A DNA stretch of 44,086 nucleotides from Nostoc sp. NOS(2021). Its GTDB lineage: Bacteria; Cyanobacteriota; Cyanobacteriia; Cyanobacteriales; Nostocaceae. Location: positions 1 to 44,086 of the forward strand of contig NZ_JABXKM010000147.1 of assembly GCF_017115025.1 (NCBI RefSeq). The letters run 5' to 3'. A program made the translations under genes and the position numbers. This document shows positions 7,997 to 16,766 of the stretch, piece by piece. The notes beneath the pieces are model-generated. The model ran no database searches, was not told the origin of the DNA, and saw only the letters and a list, made by a program, of their open reading frames with translations. Every line of letters begins with the position of its first letter. Within the stretch, counting starts at the first letter, position 1.

Positions 7997-9877
7997 CTAT
8001 TTTTTTTGCCATTTTTGGATAGCATCCTGAGCATCTTCGTAAGCGCCTGTCTCCTCTGGCACTAAAGCAGCGGTCGCAATTGCGGCATTACGTTCTCCTT
8101 CGGCGGCGCGACGCTTGGCCAAATCTAAAATTTTCTCACTCCATTTATTGATCGATTTTTGGGCAGTATCGAAGCCTGGTTGACCTGGTGATACTTTCTT
8201 GGCAACTTCGATCGCACGATTGTAGGTAGATGCCTGTCCAGACTTAATCAAGGCATTAGCTGCATCTAAAAGAGTTTTGTTACTCACATACTGCTTGCCC
8301 TCTAGCCGCCACAGATTAATTGCTGCTTGTGCTTTGGAATAGAGCTGCTCATCTTTGGTGATTAATCGAGCGGCAGCAATAGCGCTAGCATACTGTCTTT
8401 GTTTCGCACGACCTTCTGCTAAATCTAAAATCATCCGGCTCCAAATCTTAATATTCTCCTGAGCTTGTTCGTACAGTGGTTCACCGGGTTGAATTTTCTG
8501 GGCTGTAGCGATCGCCAAGCCCAAATCGCTAGCCTGAGTTTGTCTGAGTGACATTTTCGCCAGGTCTAATACTGCTTGATTCCGCTTTTTTGACTCGGAA
8601 CTAGAGGCTATTTGGGCGCTAGATTGGTTGTTGATTCTAACTGGTGGAGTGCGAACGCTTGGTAAATTCTGGATCACCTTGGGGTTGCTAGCAGTAACAT
8701 TGGGTGATGTGTTTGATATTTGCTTAATTCTAAAAGTTTCTTGATTACGGAGAAAAACTACGGCCATTAAACCTGCTACCAGCAAGCTACCTCCGCCCCA
8801 TAAAATAAACTGTTTCCAAAAAGGGATGCTTGGCTGATTCGATGGCAATCGAGAGACGTAGCCTTTGGAGGAATTGGGGATAAATCTTCCTCTGGTGTTC
8901 ACTCCTAAAGAAGTTTCCGGCATTGGCTGGGAAACTAAGCCGGTAGCTGACTCCTGGACTTGTTGAGTTTTAGACTTCTCGACCTTGTGAGCCTTCACCT
9001 GTTGGGAGGAGTTCACAGTAGCTTCTCCCCATCTGCCCCGATCTGCTGAAGTTCTAGGGTAATCGTCGAGGAGGGGAGCCGCAAGGGCAACAGCAAAGGA
9101 TTCTTCGGGATAAATCACCGATTCTGCTTCAAAGTCGCTTTCCATTGCCAATTTTGGCAAGATTACTTGCTGCCTTGATGGGATGATAGTGGCAGGGTTT
9201 TGGACAGGATTCCAATGGTGTTGACATAATTTTGGCATGAGCAGGCTTAGGTAGCTTTCTAAATCTGCCAAGTTGCTGCCATTGCCAGAACGCAAAGCTT
9301 CTAACAAAGCTGCTGTAAAGAATCCGTGACCTAATTCGCTACTTTCATGGGAAAATTGCTCTGGTTGGCAAGAAAGAATTGTCGCCAGTTGTAGTTCTTG
9401 GGCTAGTTCTATTGTTTCTTCGCCAACGGGAGCATCCGCTTGGGTGCCAAAAGCGCGGTTGATATCGAGTAGTAGCAATACATTTAGGTCAGCAAGTTGC
9501 AGACTTTGCATTAGCGATCGCAATTCTATGCCAGTCTCTTGCACAAGTTCGGGGTTGCCTTCTGCTGGCATTAAGTAATCTTTGCCTTTGTAGTTGACTC
9601 CATAACCGCTAAAGAATAACCACAGATAGTCTTCCGGTTGCCAACTTGTCGCTGCCAAATCCTCAAGCAGCAGCAGAATATTCTCCTTCGTGGGATAGGT
9701 GGATCGATCGCCAATCGGCGGCGAAGTATCTGTCATTAACAGACAGTGCTTGGGGACAAAACCTGCATCCGTCGCCAAAAAATCTTCTAGTGCCTCAGCA
9801 TCTGCTTGGGCACAACTTAAAGGTTGAAATAACTGATATTGATTGATGCCAATCGCGATCGCCCAGTAATTTGCCAT
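7997..9877 (-). CDS. Caspase-family (peptidase C14-like) pseudoenzyme with TM helix and helical repeats
   Basis: The N-terminal 230 residues form a caspase p20-like fold: YWAIAIGINQYQ, PLSCAQADAEAL, DYLWLFFSGYGV and LNVLLLLDINRAFG. In active metacaspases the last two motifs read SGHG and DSCHSG. Here the histidine is Tyr92 and the cysteine position is Asn140, so proteolysis by the usual dyad is not expected. A transmembrane helix spans about residues 354-376. The rest (about 430-626) contains at least four approximately 55-residue alpha-helical repeats with the pattern ILDLA..RA...AIA.A and Y..AQ.AI..W, TPR-like. Expected topology is a cytoplasmic pseudo-caspase joined to repeats on the other side of the membrane. 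Dyad-substituted orthocaspases are known in cyanobacteria; a scaffold or regulatory role is an inference. Confidence 0.85.
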   Translation of the reverse strand: MANYWAIAIGINQYQLFQPLSCAQADAEALEDFLATDAGFVPKHCLLMTDTSPPIGDRSTYPTKENILLLLEDLAATSWQPEDYLWLFFSGYGVNYKGKDYLMPAEGNPELVQETGIELRSLMQSLQLADLNVLLLLDINRAFGTQADAPVGEETIELAQELQLATILSCQPEQFSHESSELGHGFFTAALLEALRSGNGSNLADLESYLSLLMPKLCQHHWNPVQNPATIIPSRQQVILPKLAMESDFEAESVIYPEESFAVALAAPLLDDYPRTSADRGRWGEATVNSSQQVKAHKVEKSKTQQVQESATGLVSQPMPETSLGVNTRGRFIPNSSKGYVSRLPSNQPSIPFWKQFILWGGGSLLVAGLMAVVFLRNQETFRIKQISNTSPNVTASNPKVIQNLPSVRTPPVRINNQSSAQIASSSESKKRNQAVLDLAKMSLRQTQASDLGLAIATAQKIQPGEPLYEQAQENIKIWSRMILDLAEGRAKQRQYASAIAAARLITKDEQLYSKAQAAINLWRLEGKQYVSNKTLLDAANALIKSGQASTYNRAIEVAKKVSPGQPGFDTAQKSINKWSEKILDLAKRRAAEGERNAAIATAALVPEETGAYEDAQDAIQKWQKK

Positions 9878-10076
9878 CCCGCTCTTTGTCAGTTATTGTT
9901 TGCTGGTCTTAAAATTGCGGTTGGCTTTGCCAAAAAAACAAAGCTAACCTATGTCTTGTAGTCTAGGTGATTCTCATCGAATCTTAAGTTAGAATGTAAT
10001 TTTTATTACGTTAATTGACCGGAAAATACTTTCACCTAACTTCAATAACAGATCATCACTAAGGAGATAGAAGGTC

Positions 10077-10544
10077 ATGAGCAAGATTTCTGCTCACCTA
10101 CCATCATCGATCACTCCCTTTTCAGTTATTAGCCAAATTGCCAGAAGAATCCGGATAGTTCCTTTAGTAGTTTTGCTCATAGCTACCGTTTCTGCGTGGT
10201 TTGTGACGGAAGCGATCGCACCTCAAGTTGTGCGAGCTTACACCGCTAGAGTTGATCTAGCTATTGACCGCCTGCCAGATGAAAACTACGAAACCGTTCT
10301 CACCAGAGCGGAAGCAGCCGCTAGAGCAGCTGCTCAACGGAGTTTCGACCAAGATATCTTGGTGACAGATGTTTCAATCATTGTGTCCGTACAAAATTAT
10401 GGATCGATCGCACCAGTTCTGACATTAGAAGTCAGTCGGCCAGAATGGCGATCGCGCCCTGATGCTCAAAATTGGGCCACTTACTTCAAAACTGCGCGAT
10501 CGCTACTTTTCTTTGAAAATAGCCAGGACTTACCCAAAAAATAG
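10077..10544 (+). CDS. Hypothetical single-pass membrane protein, 3' end inside a MITE
   Basis: A 155-aa protein with one N-terminal membrane helix (about residues 27-50, IVPLVVLLIATVSAWFV), then a soluble region with DRLPDENYETVLTRAEAAA and SRPEWRSRPDAQNW. I recognise it only as a conserved cyanobacterial hypothetical. The start ATG at 10077 has an excellent AAGGAG site at 10061-10066. The last residues (QDLPKK and TAG) are encoded by a MITE-like repeat that begins at 10524, so the original C-terminus was probably replaced. rpmF follows about 115 bp downstream on the same strand. Confidence 0.75.
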   Translation: MSKISAHLPSSITPFSVISQIARRIRIVPLVVLLIATVSAWFVTEAIAPQVVRAYTARVDLAIDRLPDENYETVLTRAEAAARAAAQRSFDQDILVTDVSIIVSVQNYGSIAPVLTLEVSRPEWRSRPDAQNWATYFKTARSLLFFENSQDLPKK

Positions 10545-10592
10545 CCGAAAAGAATGATTTTCAGTAGGGGCAATTCATGAATTGCCCCTACT
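10524..10592. mobile_element. Degenerate MITE copy with a 28-bp perfect palindrome
   Basis: Shares CAGGACTTAC, AATAGCCGAAA and the AATTCATGAATTGCCCCTAC core with the intact element at 6833. The central palindrome 10564-10591 (arms GTAGGGGCAATTCA and TGAATTGCCCCTAC) is perfect. The right terminal repeat is not recognisable, so this copy is decayed or truncated. It supplies the stop codon of the upstream gene and lies in the spacer before rpmF, where its hairpin could act as a terminator. Confidence 0.75.
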
Positions 10593-10658
10593 GTTGTCGT
10601 TAGCGTCAGTGGATGGCCTAGAATAAGAAGGTTGTCAAGAATCGCGATATCTGCTGAC

Positions 10659-10832
10659 ATGGCTGTTCCTAAGAAGAAAACTTCCAAATCCAAACGAGAT
10701 AAACGTCGAGCTACCTGGAGGCATAAAGCCGTCGTCGAAGCTCAGAAAGCCCTCTCTCTGGGTAAATCGATTTTGACTGGACGTTCTACATTTGTATATC
10801 CAGCTGCTGAAGAAGAGGAAGAAGAATCATAA
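10659..10832 (+). CDS. rpmF: Ribosomal protein bL32
   Basis: A 57-residue large-subunit ribosomal protein beginning [18 protein letters not shown], the standard bL32 N-terminus, followed by WRHKA and an acidic tail EEEEEES. I chose ATG 10659 because upstream in-frame codons extend into non-homologous spacer. The four-cysteine zinc motif of some bL32 proteins is absent, as in other cyanobacterial forms. Confidence 0.95.
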   Translation: MAVPKKKTSKSKRDKRRATWRHKAVVEAQKALSLGKSILTGRSTFVYPAAEEEEEES

Positions 10833-10833
10833 C

Positions 10834-10861
10834 AATTCAAAATTCAAAATTCAAAATTCAA
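10834..10861. repeat. AATTCAA heptanucleotide tandem repeat
   Basis: Four perfect tandem AATTCAA heptamers begin two bases after the rpmF stop. This is an STRR-type cyanobacterial repeat. The following spacer to 11091 also has repeated ACCCATT units near 10962-10978 and no gene. Confidence 0.85.
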
Positions 10862-11091
10862 AATTAAAGACATTTTCAGACGGGGATTTAAACCCCGACT
10901 GGAACTCACAAACTGATTAGATCGAAAAAAATTGCTAGTGAGTAATTGGGAATATCCATTACCCATTACCCATTACCTATGATTCATGAGTAATGATCAA
11001 GTAATCATATAAAGAGTAAAACATCTGGTGCTGTTGGCAACTCAGCAAAAAAGCTTGTAAATATTTTGAGAAAACTTATTTTTCTCCAACT

Positions 11092-11697
11092 ATGCTAGGA
11101 AAATTTTTTCAAAAACCAGGGAAGGAAGAGGGCGAACGCGTCCCTCCTGGTCAACACTTAGCTAAAGGTTTCCCCGTATTAACTTACGGTGCAACTCCCC
11201 AAGTCAGCACTGAGGAATGGGAGTTTCGAGTTTGGGGTTTGGCAAAACCTGCTACCTTTAGTTGGTCAGACTTTATGGCGCTGCCTCAACACGAATTCAC
11301 AGCGGACTTCCACTGTGTAACGCGCTGGTCTAAACTCGATGTCAAATGGACTGGCATTAAAGTTACAGAGTTCATGGGTCTGATTGAACTAGACCCCAAG
11401 GTAGCCCACATTATGGAACACTGCTATGGCGGCTACACCACTAATATTTCTATAGAAGATTTTATGCGGGAAGAAAACTTCTTTGCCTTTAAAGTCTTTG
11501 GTGAAGACCTTCCATCTGAACACGGTGGCCCAATGCGGCTAGTTGTACCCCACCTCTACGCTTGGAAAAGTGCTAAGTGGATTAATGGTTTAGAGTTTTT
11601 AGCTGGTGAAGAACTTGGTTTTTGGGAGCGCAATGGCTACCATCGCCGTGGTGAACCTTGGGCTGAGGAGCGTTACAGCAACGCTTTTGGGTTGTAA
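11092..11697 (+). CDS. Sulfite oxidase-like molybdopterin oxidoreductase (YuiH/YedY-like, cytoplasmic)
   Basis: A 201-aa single-domain member of the sulfite oxidase/MsrP (YedY) molybdopterin fold. The molybdenum-ligating cysteine is Cys75 in FHCVTRWS, and HGGPMRLVVPHLYAWKSAKW is the conserved cofactor/substrate block. There is no signal peptide or Tat motif, unlike periplasmic MsrP, so it should act in the cytoplasm. Its substrate is unknown; sulfoxide or sulfite chemistry is only a family-based guess. The gene is isolated, bounded by repeat-rich spacers. ATG 11092 begins MLGKFFQKPG; the upstream ribosome site is weak. Confidence 0.88.
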   Translation: MLGKFFQKPGKEEGERVPPGQHLAKGFPVLTYGATPQVSTEEWEFRVWGLAKPATFSWSDFMALPQHEFTADFHCVTRWSKLDVKWTGIKVTEFMGLIELDPKVAHIMEHCYGGYTTNISIEDFMREENFFAFKVFGEDLPSEHGGPMRLVVPHLYAWKSAKWINGLEFLAGEELGFWERNGYHRRGEPWAEERYSNAFGL

Positions 11698-11823
11698 AAG
11701 TTAGGAGTTATTCAATTTTGGATTTTAGATTTTAGATTTTGGATTGAAGGAACAATCTAAAAATTGGCAGAGTTAGGAGTTATAGATTTTTATTTCTCAC
11801 TCATAACTCCTAACTCATAACTA

Positions 11824-13206
11824 TTAACCCAGAAGTTTCTTGATTAGCGGCAATTTGCTCTCATAAGGAGCGTATCGCCATTTTAAATCCAGCCAGAAAG
11901 AGTTTTGCAATACACTTTTATTATGGGAAAAAGTGTCAAAAGTAGCTTTGCCGTGATAGTTGCCAATACCGCTATCTCCCACCCCACCAAATGGTAAAGA
12001 CGAGACACCAAACTGCATTATTGTATCGTTGATACAGACTCCACCAGATGAAGTTTCCTGCAAAACTTGCTTTTGTAGGTTTTTGTTTTGAGAAAATAAG
12101 TATAACGCCAAGGGTTTAGGTCTAGAGTTAATCAAGGCGATCGCTTCTGGAATGTCAGTATATTCAATGATGGGTAGAATAGGGCCAAAAATTTCTTCCT
12201 GCATTACAGAATCTTCTAAGGAAACATTATCAATCACTGTGGGGGCAATATAACGCTCTGAAGGTTGAGTTTTTCCACCAATGATAACTTCACCATCTTT
12301 GAGAAAGTTAACCAACCTATCAAAGTGTTTTTGACTGATAATCCTGGCATAATCAGGACTGTTTGCTGGATTATCGCCATAAAATTCTTTGAGGCATTTT
12401 TTCAGCCCATCTATTAAATCTTTTTTGATTTTTTTATTAACTAAAAGATAGTCAGGGGCGATACAAGTTTGTCCAGCATTAATAAATTTGCCCCAAGTAA
12501 TTCGTCTGACAGTGTGTTCAAGATTAATGTCAGTATCTACGATACAAGGACTTTTACCACCCAATTCTAAAGTAATTGGTGTGAGATATTTTGCCGCTGC
12601 TGCCATGATGATTTTGCCGACGGCTGTGCCACCAGTAAAAAAGATATGGTCAAACTTTTCTGCCAGTAGTTTTTGACTTGCTTCCACGCCTCCTTCAACC
12701 ACTGCAATATAAGCTGGGTCAAAATGTTTAGCAACAATTTCAGCGATGATACCGGAGGTATGAGAAGCAATTTCTGAAGGTTTGATAATTGCACAATTCC
12801 CGGCTGCGATCGCACCTATTAACGGTGAGATAATTAAGTTAAATGGATAGTTCCAAGGCCCGATAATTAAGACAACCCCTAGCGGTTCTGGATAAATTCT
12901 AGCTGAGTAGGAAAAAAAATCCCAAGAAACGGCTGCTTTTTTGGGCTTACTCCAGTTTTTAAGATGTTTTATAGCATAATCAATTTCCTTAATTACGCCG
13001 ATTTCTGTAATGTAAGTCTCTAATTCTGGTTTATGTAAATCCCTTTGTAATGCCTGAATTATTGACTGTTTATACTCAATAATTGCTTGTTTGAGATTTT
13101 TAAGTTGTTCAATGCGAAAAGTGACATCTTTAGTTATACCAGTTTGAAAAAACTCTCGCTGATTCTGGATAATATCGCCAACGTTAGATAATTCAGTGGT
13201 AATCAT
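11824..13206 (-). CDS. Class 3 (fatty) aldehyde dehydrogenase
   Basis: NAD(P)-dependent oxidation of aldehydes to acids. Key residues are Asn118 in GPWNYP, the NAD-loop FTGGTAVGK, general base Glu214 in LELGGKSP and nucleophile Cys248 in NAGQTCIAPDY. The 460-aa length and C-terminal FGGVGDSGIGNYHGK are typical of the ALDH3 family. Cyanobacterial homologues of this type act on fatty aldehydes or apocarotenals. The C-terminus KLPLIKKLLG is amphipathic and may aid membrane association. AGGA about 10 bases before ATG 13206 supports the start. The gene appears monocistronic, with A+T-rich repeat spacers on both sides. Confidence 0.93.
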   Translation of the reverse strand: MITTELSNVGDIIQNQREFFQTGITKDVTFRIEQLKNLKQAIIEYKQSIIQALQRDLHKPELETYITEIGVIKEIDYAIKHLKNWSKPKKAAVSWDFFSYSARIYPEPLGVVLIIGPWNYPFNLIISPLIGAIAAGNCAIIKPSEIASHTSGIIAEIVAKHFDPAYIAVVEGGVEASQKLLAEKFDHIFFTGGTAVGKIIMAAAAKYLTPITLELGGKSPCIVDTDINLEHTVRRITWGKFINAGQTCIAPDYLLVNKKIKKDLIDGLKKCLKEFYGDNPANSPDYARIISQKHFDRLVNFLKDGEVIIGGKTQPSERYIAPTVIDNVSLEDSVMQEEIFGPILPIIEYTDIPEAIALINSRPKPLALYLFSQNKNLQKQVLQETSSGGVCINDTIMQFGVSSLPFGGVGDSGIGNYHGKATFDTFSHNKSVLQNSFWLDLKWRYAPYESKLPLIKKLLG

Positions 13207-13402
13207 TATTTTTGTCCTATCAAAAACTATTTATTCAATGCTAGCGCTGTTAGATCAACATATTTTATTCGTCATAGTTTAGGATTTCAATTTCTAATTG
13301 GAATAATTACTTTAAATTATCGGTAGAGAGTAGTAAGGTTATAAATTATGAATTATCAGGATAAAAAACTCTACAATTCATAATTTATAATTGCTAATTT
13401 TC

Positions 13403-14548
13403 TCATGTTTTGGTGGGTAGAAGTACAATAAATACACTACCTTTGCCCAACTCGGAATTAAGCAGAATAATGCCTTGATGTGCCTCGACAATTCGACGAG
13501 CAAGGTACAGTCCTAAGCCACTACCAGAACTCTTGTGACTGCCTTGGCGAAATCGTTCAAAGATGGTGGCTTGTTCTTCAGGGGGAATACCTGGGCCTGT
13601 ATCCGCTATTTCAATTCTAATGTAGTCAACAGAATTGGATCTTTCAGAGAACTGAGATTGGCTACTTTTGTCAAACTGGCTTTGAGAAGTAAAACGAATA
13701 GTAACAGACCCAGAATCGGTAAATTTGATCGCATTCCCGATCAGATTAGTGAATAGACGATGCAATTCTAAGCGATCGCCCATCACTGTGTTTGTGCTTG
13801 ACTCCAAAGTTTTGTCTAGATTAATCGACAGTGCTTTTTCTTGAGCTAGGGGTGCTAATTCTCCAGTCACCTCCTCTAGCAATCTGTCCAAATTAACCGG
13901 TTGAAATGCCAAAGTTTTGCGACCTGCTTCAAAGCGATAAACTTCCAATAAAGTATTGACCATAGAAAGCAGGTTGATATTGCTACGAGCCATGATGGCA
14001 ATTACTTCCTGCATTTGTGGTGATAATGTTCCCAACGCACCTTGCTGAAATAGCATCAACATGCGATCGGCCGCCACTAAGGGAGTGCGTAAGTCGTGGG
14101 TGAGGCGGGAGACAAAATCTTCTCGCTGGCGGGCAATTTCATCACGTTCATCCATACTATTCTTCAAGCGCAGGAGCGATCGCACTCGTGCCAGTAATTC
14201 ATCTACTGTTACAGGTTTGCGGATAAAATCATCAGCACCCAAGTCTAATCCGTGGGCGACATTGGGCGTATCGTGGGCAGTTATCAGCAATATGGGGATG
14301 TATTGCGGCAATTTCATCTCTCCACGAATGTGCTTAGTGACTTCGTACCCGTCCATACCTGGCATCATCAGATCCAGCAGAACCAAGTCACAAGGAGAAG
14401 CTTTCAATTCTGCTAAGGCCGAAATCCCATTTTCGGCGGTGCTAATCGTGTAACCTTCCTCCTCCAAAATAGTTTTGATCAAAAACACGTTATCAGGAGA
14501 GTCATCAACAACCAGAATTTTGTCAGAGCGAGAAGATTGTGAAGTCAT
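13403..14548 (-). CDS. Response regulator-histidine kinase (receiver N-terminal)
   Basis: A 381-aa cytoplasmic two-component protein with the receiver first and the kinase second. The receiver has the acidic pair Asp15/Asp16, the phosphoacceptor Asp59 in LVLLDLMMPG and Lys111 in IRKPV. The HisKA box is SRLTHDLRTPL (His151). The ATPase boxes are NLIGNAIKF, DTGPGIPP and GSGLGLYLAR. A short serine/glutamine-rich insert (SQSQFDKSSQSQFSERSNS) lies inside the ATPase domain. Such REC-HK proteins usually sit in the middle of phosphorelays. No partner is adjacent. The promoter region upstream (14549-14745) is AT-rich. Confidence 0.9.
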   Translation of the reverse strand: MTSQSSRSDKILVVDDSPDNVFLIKTILEEEGYTISTAENGISALAELKASPCDLVLLDLMMPGMDGYEVTKHIRGEMKLPQYIPILLITAHDTPNVAHGLDLGADDFIRKPVTVDELLARVRSLLRLKNSMDERDEIARQREDFVSRLTHDLRTPLVAADRMLMLFQQGALGTLSPQMQEVIAIMARSNINLLSMVNTLLEVYRFEAGRKTLAFQPVNLDRLLEEVTGELAPLAQEKALSINLDKTLESSTNTVMGDRLELHRLFTNLIGNAIKFTDSGSVTIRFTSQSQFDKSSQSQFSERSNSVDYIRIEIADTGPGIPPEEQATIFERFRQGSHKSSGSGLGLYLARRIVEAHQGIILLNSELGKGSVFIVLLPTKT

Positions 14549-14745
14549 ATAGATGCAAGGTACGAGGTAACAGTAAATTTTTAGTAAATTTTTAAAGTAA
14601 CGGGTTTATTGGTATAGTTTTTTTAGATATTATCCTGAGATATACTTTCTCCAAATAAAAATTGTTTATCTAGAAATTTATATAAATTGACTTACAAAGC
14701 AACTTTACTTACCTTTTTCAGATATAGCCACAAGCTAATTAAATT

Positions 14746-15090
14746 ATGGCTCGTAAGCTTCTAGAACTGAATACAGAGGATGGCGGCACGATTGTGGTAG
14801 CAGTTGAGCTACCAGATACATCAGTAGGTCGTGTATCGCTCACTGGTGAGTTACCTATAGAAAAAGTAGAGGCTAACTTCGATGCAGTTAAGGATTTGAT
14901 TGTTCGCGGGTGTCGCCCAATTACAAAGGCGTTTCGTACTTTGCAGCAAGAATCGCAACCTGTAAGCGGAGAAGTTGAGTTTGGGGTGAATTTTACCGCC
15001 AAAGGCTCGGTTTATGTAGTCGAATCCACTGGGCAGGCATCACTGAAGGTGAAAATAACTTGGAAACTGGCATCAGAAGAAAACAAGTAA
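14746..15090 (+). CDS. Trypsin-co-occurring domain 1 (CU044_2847-type) protein
   Basis: A 114-aa single-domain protein. Its features, MARKLLELNTEDGGTIVVAV, an ELPIEKVEANFDAVKDLI helix and a C-terminal strand block GEVEFGVNFTAKGSVYVV, match the family described as trypsin-co-occurring domain 1 in predicted bacterial conflict systems. In those systems small domains are encoded beside, or fused to, trypsin-like proteases and STAND NTPases and are thought to couple sensing to effector activation. That is what is found here: the trypsin-NTPase gene begins only 9 bp downstream. No clear Shine-Dalgarno is present before the ATG. Confidence 0.8.
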   Translation: MARKLLELNTEDGGTIVVAVELPDTSVGRVSLTGELPIEKVEANFDAVKDLIVRGCRPITKAFRTLQQESQPVSGEVEFGVNFTAKGSVYVVESTGQASLKVKITWKLASEENK

Positions 15091-15099
15091 TAAATTTTC

Positions 15100-16665
15100 A
15101 TGAATTGGGAATTAGTTAAAGCTTGTACCGTAGCGATCGCTACCCCAGAAGGTTACATTCAAGGCACGGGCTTTTTTATCTCACCCAATGGACATTTACT
15201 GACCTGCGCTCATGTAGTTGAGTCGGCAGGGGGTTGGGAAAATGTGCGAGTCAATGGGCAAGGGGTTGAGTTGGTTTATTTAGGCGATCGCACCCGTGAT
15301 GATTTCGCCATATTGCAATTATCTGGTTATCAAGGTCAAGGTGTACCCTTATCGCCAACTTTTGCGCCAGGGAAATTTCGCTCAATTGGCTATGGGCGTC
15401 AAGACTTCCCAGAAGGCGGGACGATTGAGGGCAGTATCACTGATGCTAACCGCCATTCAGGTTTCGGTAACTTATCAATGTTACGGTTGCGGATAATGGC
15501 AGACGCACAACAGATCATCGGTGGCTATAGTGGTTCCCCTGTGTTTGATATTAAAGCTGAAGCAGTAGTTGGGATGATCGCCGCTTACGACAATACCCAA
15601 GGAGGATTAGCTGTACCACTGAGGACAGTGCAGGAAAATTGGGCTGAATTGGAAAGTTTGCTATATCCAGAACCATCCCCAGAACTAGAATTTCCATTTT
15701 TTGATCAAGCTTTTTATTCTGATTGTTACAAGGAAGTTGATAAGCCAGGGGCATTAATTCGGGTGAAGGCTCCTTTGCAATGGGGCAAAACCTACTTGAT
15801 AAACCAGATTTTGGATTATGGGACTCAGCAAGGCTATCAACCAGTGCGAGTGGACTTTCAGGAGCCAGAAACAGAAGTATTTAATACTCTGAAACTCTTC
15901 TTGCAGTGGTTTTGTGGCAGCATAGCTGAAGAATTGAATCTACCGGATAACCTAGTTGAAAACTGGGGAGGTGTACTGAGTAACAACATGAATTGCACCA
16001 ACTACTTTGAAAGATATCTCTTACCAGCAATTAATAGTCCCCTGGTTTTGGGATTGGATAATGTCGATGTGATTTTTCAATATCCAGCGATCGCTTGTGA
16101 CTTTCTTCCCTTGTTGCGAGCTTGGTATGAGAAGGCCAAGGCTAAACCTATTTGGCAAAAGCTGCGGTTGGTGATTGCCTATTCCAAAGAAGATTTCATT
16201 CCCATAGTTTATAATAAGTCGCCCTTCAATGTGGGAAAGCCCATTGAGATACTAGAGTTAAATCAAACACAGGTACATAACCTGGCACGACACCTCAAAC
16301 TCCAGTGGAATAAACAGCAAGTCGCCCAACTAATGGCGATGGTGGGTGGGCATCCTTGGCTAGTGAAAGAGGCACTGTATAAAATTGTGCGACGCGAACT
16401 GACGTTGAAAGAACTATTGAAAATTGCTCCCACCCAAGAAGGCTTATACGGCGACCATCTGCTTGGTTATTGGTCAATCTTGCAAGATAATCCAGAACTA
16501 AAGCAAGCCATGAGGCAAGTAGTTACTATCAATAGCCCAGTTAGAATAGACGCTGAGAAAGCATCTAAGTTACGTAATATGAGACTTGTAAAATACAAAG
16601 GCAATGATGTTCTGCCCTTATGTGATTTGTATCGCCTGTATTTTTGCGATCGCTTAGGTATGTAA
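15100..16665 (+). CDS. Trypsin-like serine protease fused to AAA-like (STAND-type) NTPase
   Basis: A 521-aa protein. Residues 1-185 are a trypsin-fold protease with an intact triad: His38 in LTCAHVV, Asp68 in RDDFAIL and Ser144 in GGYSGSPV. Residues about 200-521 are an AAA-like P-loop domain with a degenerate Walker A (APLQWGKTYL, Lys230), a Walker B-like LVLGLDNVD (Asp320) and the later GGHPWLVKEALYKI helix seen in this NTPase family. There is no signal peptide or membrane helix, so it should be cytoplasmic. It sits between the co-occurring-domain gene and a receptor-like NTPase gene, probably as one transcript. The expected role is a switch-controlled protease; its target is unknown. Confidence 0.88.
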   Translation: MNWELVKACTVAIATPEGYIQGTGFFISPNGHLLTCAHVVESAGGWENVRVNGQGVELVYLGDRTRDDFAILQLSGYQGQGVPLSPTFAPGKFRSIGYGRQDFPEGGTIEGSITDANRHSGFGNLSMLRLRIMADAQQIIGGYSGSPVFDIKAEAVVGMIAAYDNTQGGLAVPLRTVQENWAELESLLYPEPSPELEFPFFDQAFYSDCYKEVDKPGALIRVKAPLQWGKTYLINQILDYGTQQGYQPVRVDFQEPETEVFNTLKLFLQWFCGSIAEELNLPDNLVENWGGVLSNNMNCTNYFERYLLPAINSPLVLGLDNVDVIFQYPAIACDFLPLLRAWYEKAKAKPIWQKLRLVIAYSKEDFIPIVYNKSPFNVGKPIEILELNQTQVHNLARHLKLQWNKQQVAQLMAMVGGHPWLVKEALYKIVRRELTLKELLKIAPTQEGLYGDHLLGYWSILQDNPELKQAMRQVVTINSPVRIDAEKASKLRNMRLVKYKGNDVLPLCDLYRLYFCDRLGM

Positions 16666-16766
16666 TGATGATTTCAAATTCCTCAGAAATTTCCCCCAAA
16701 TCCTCTTTGCAAGCAGAGAGGAAAGCCGGAGAATGATTTAGTGTGCAACTGCATTGGACATAATTC

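Noticed and set aside
13535..14453. Plus-strand frames opposite the receiver-histidine kinase
   Set aside because: Antisense of a gene with complete receiver, HisKA and ATPase motifs.
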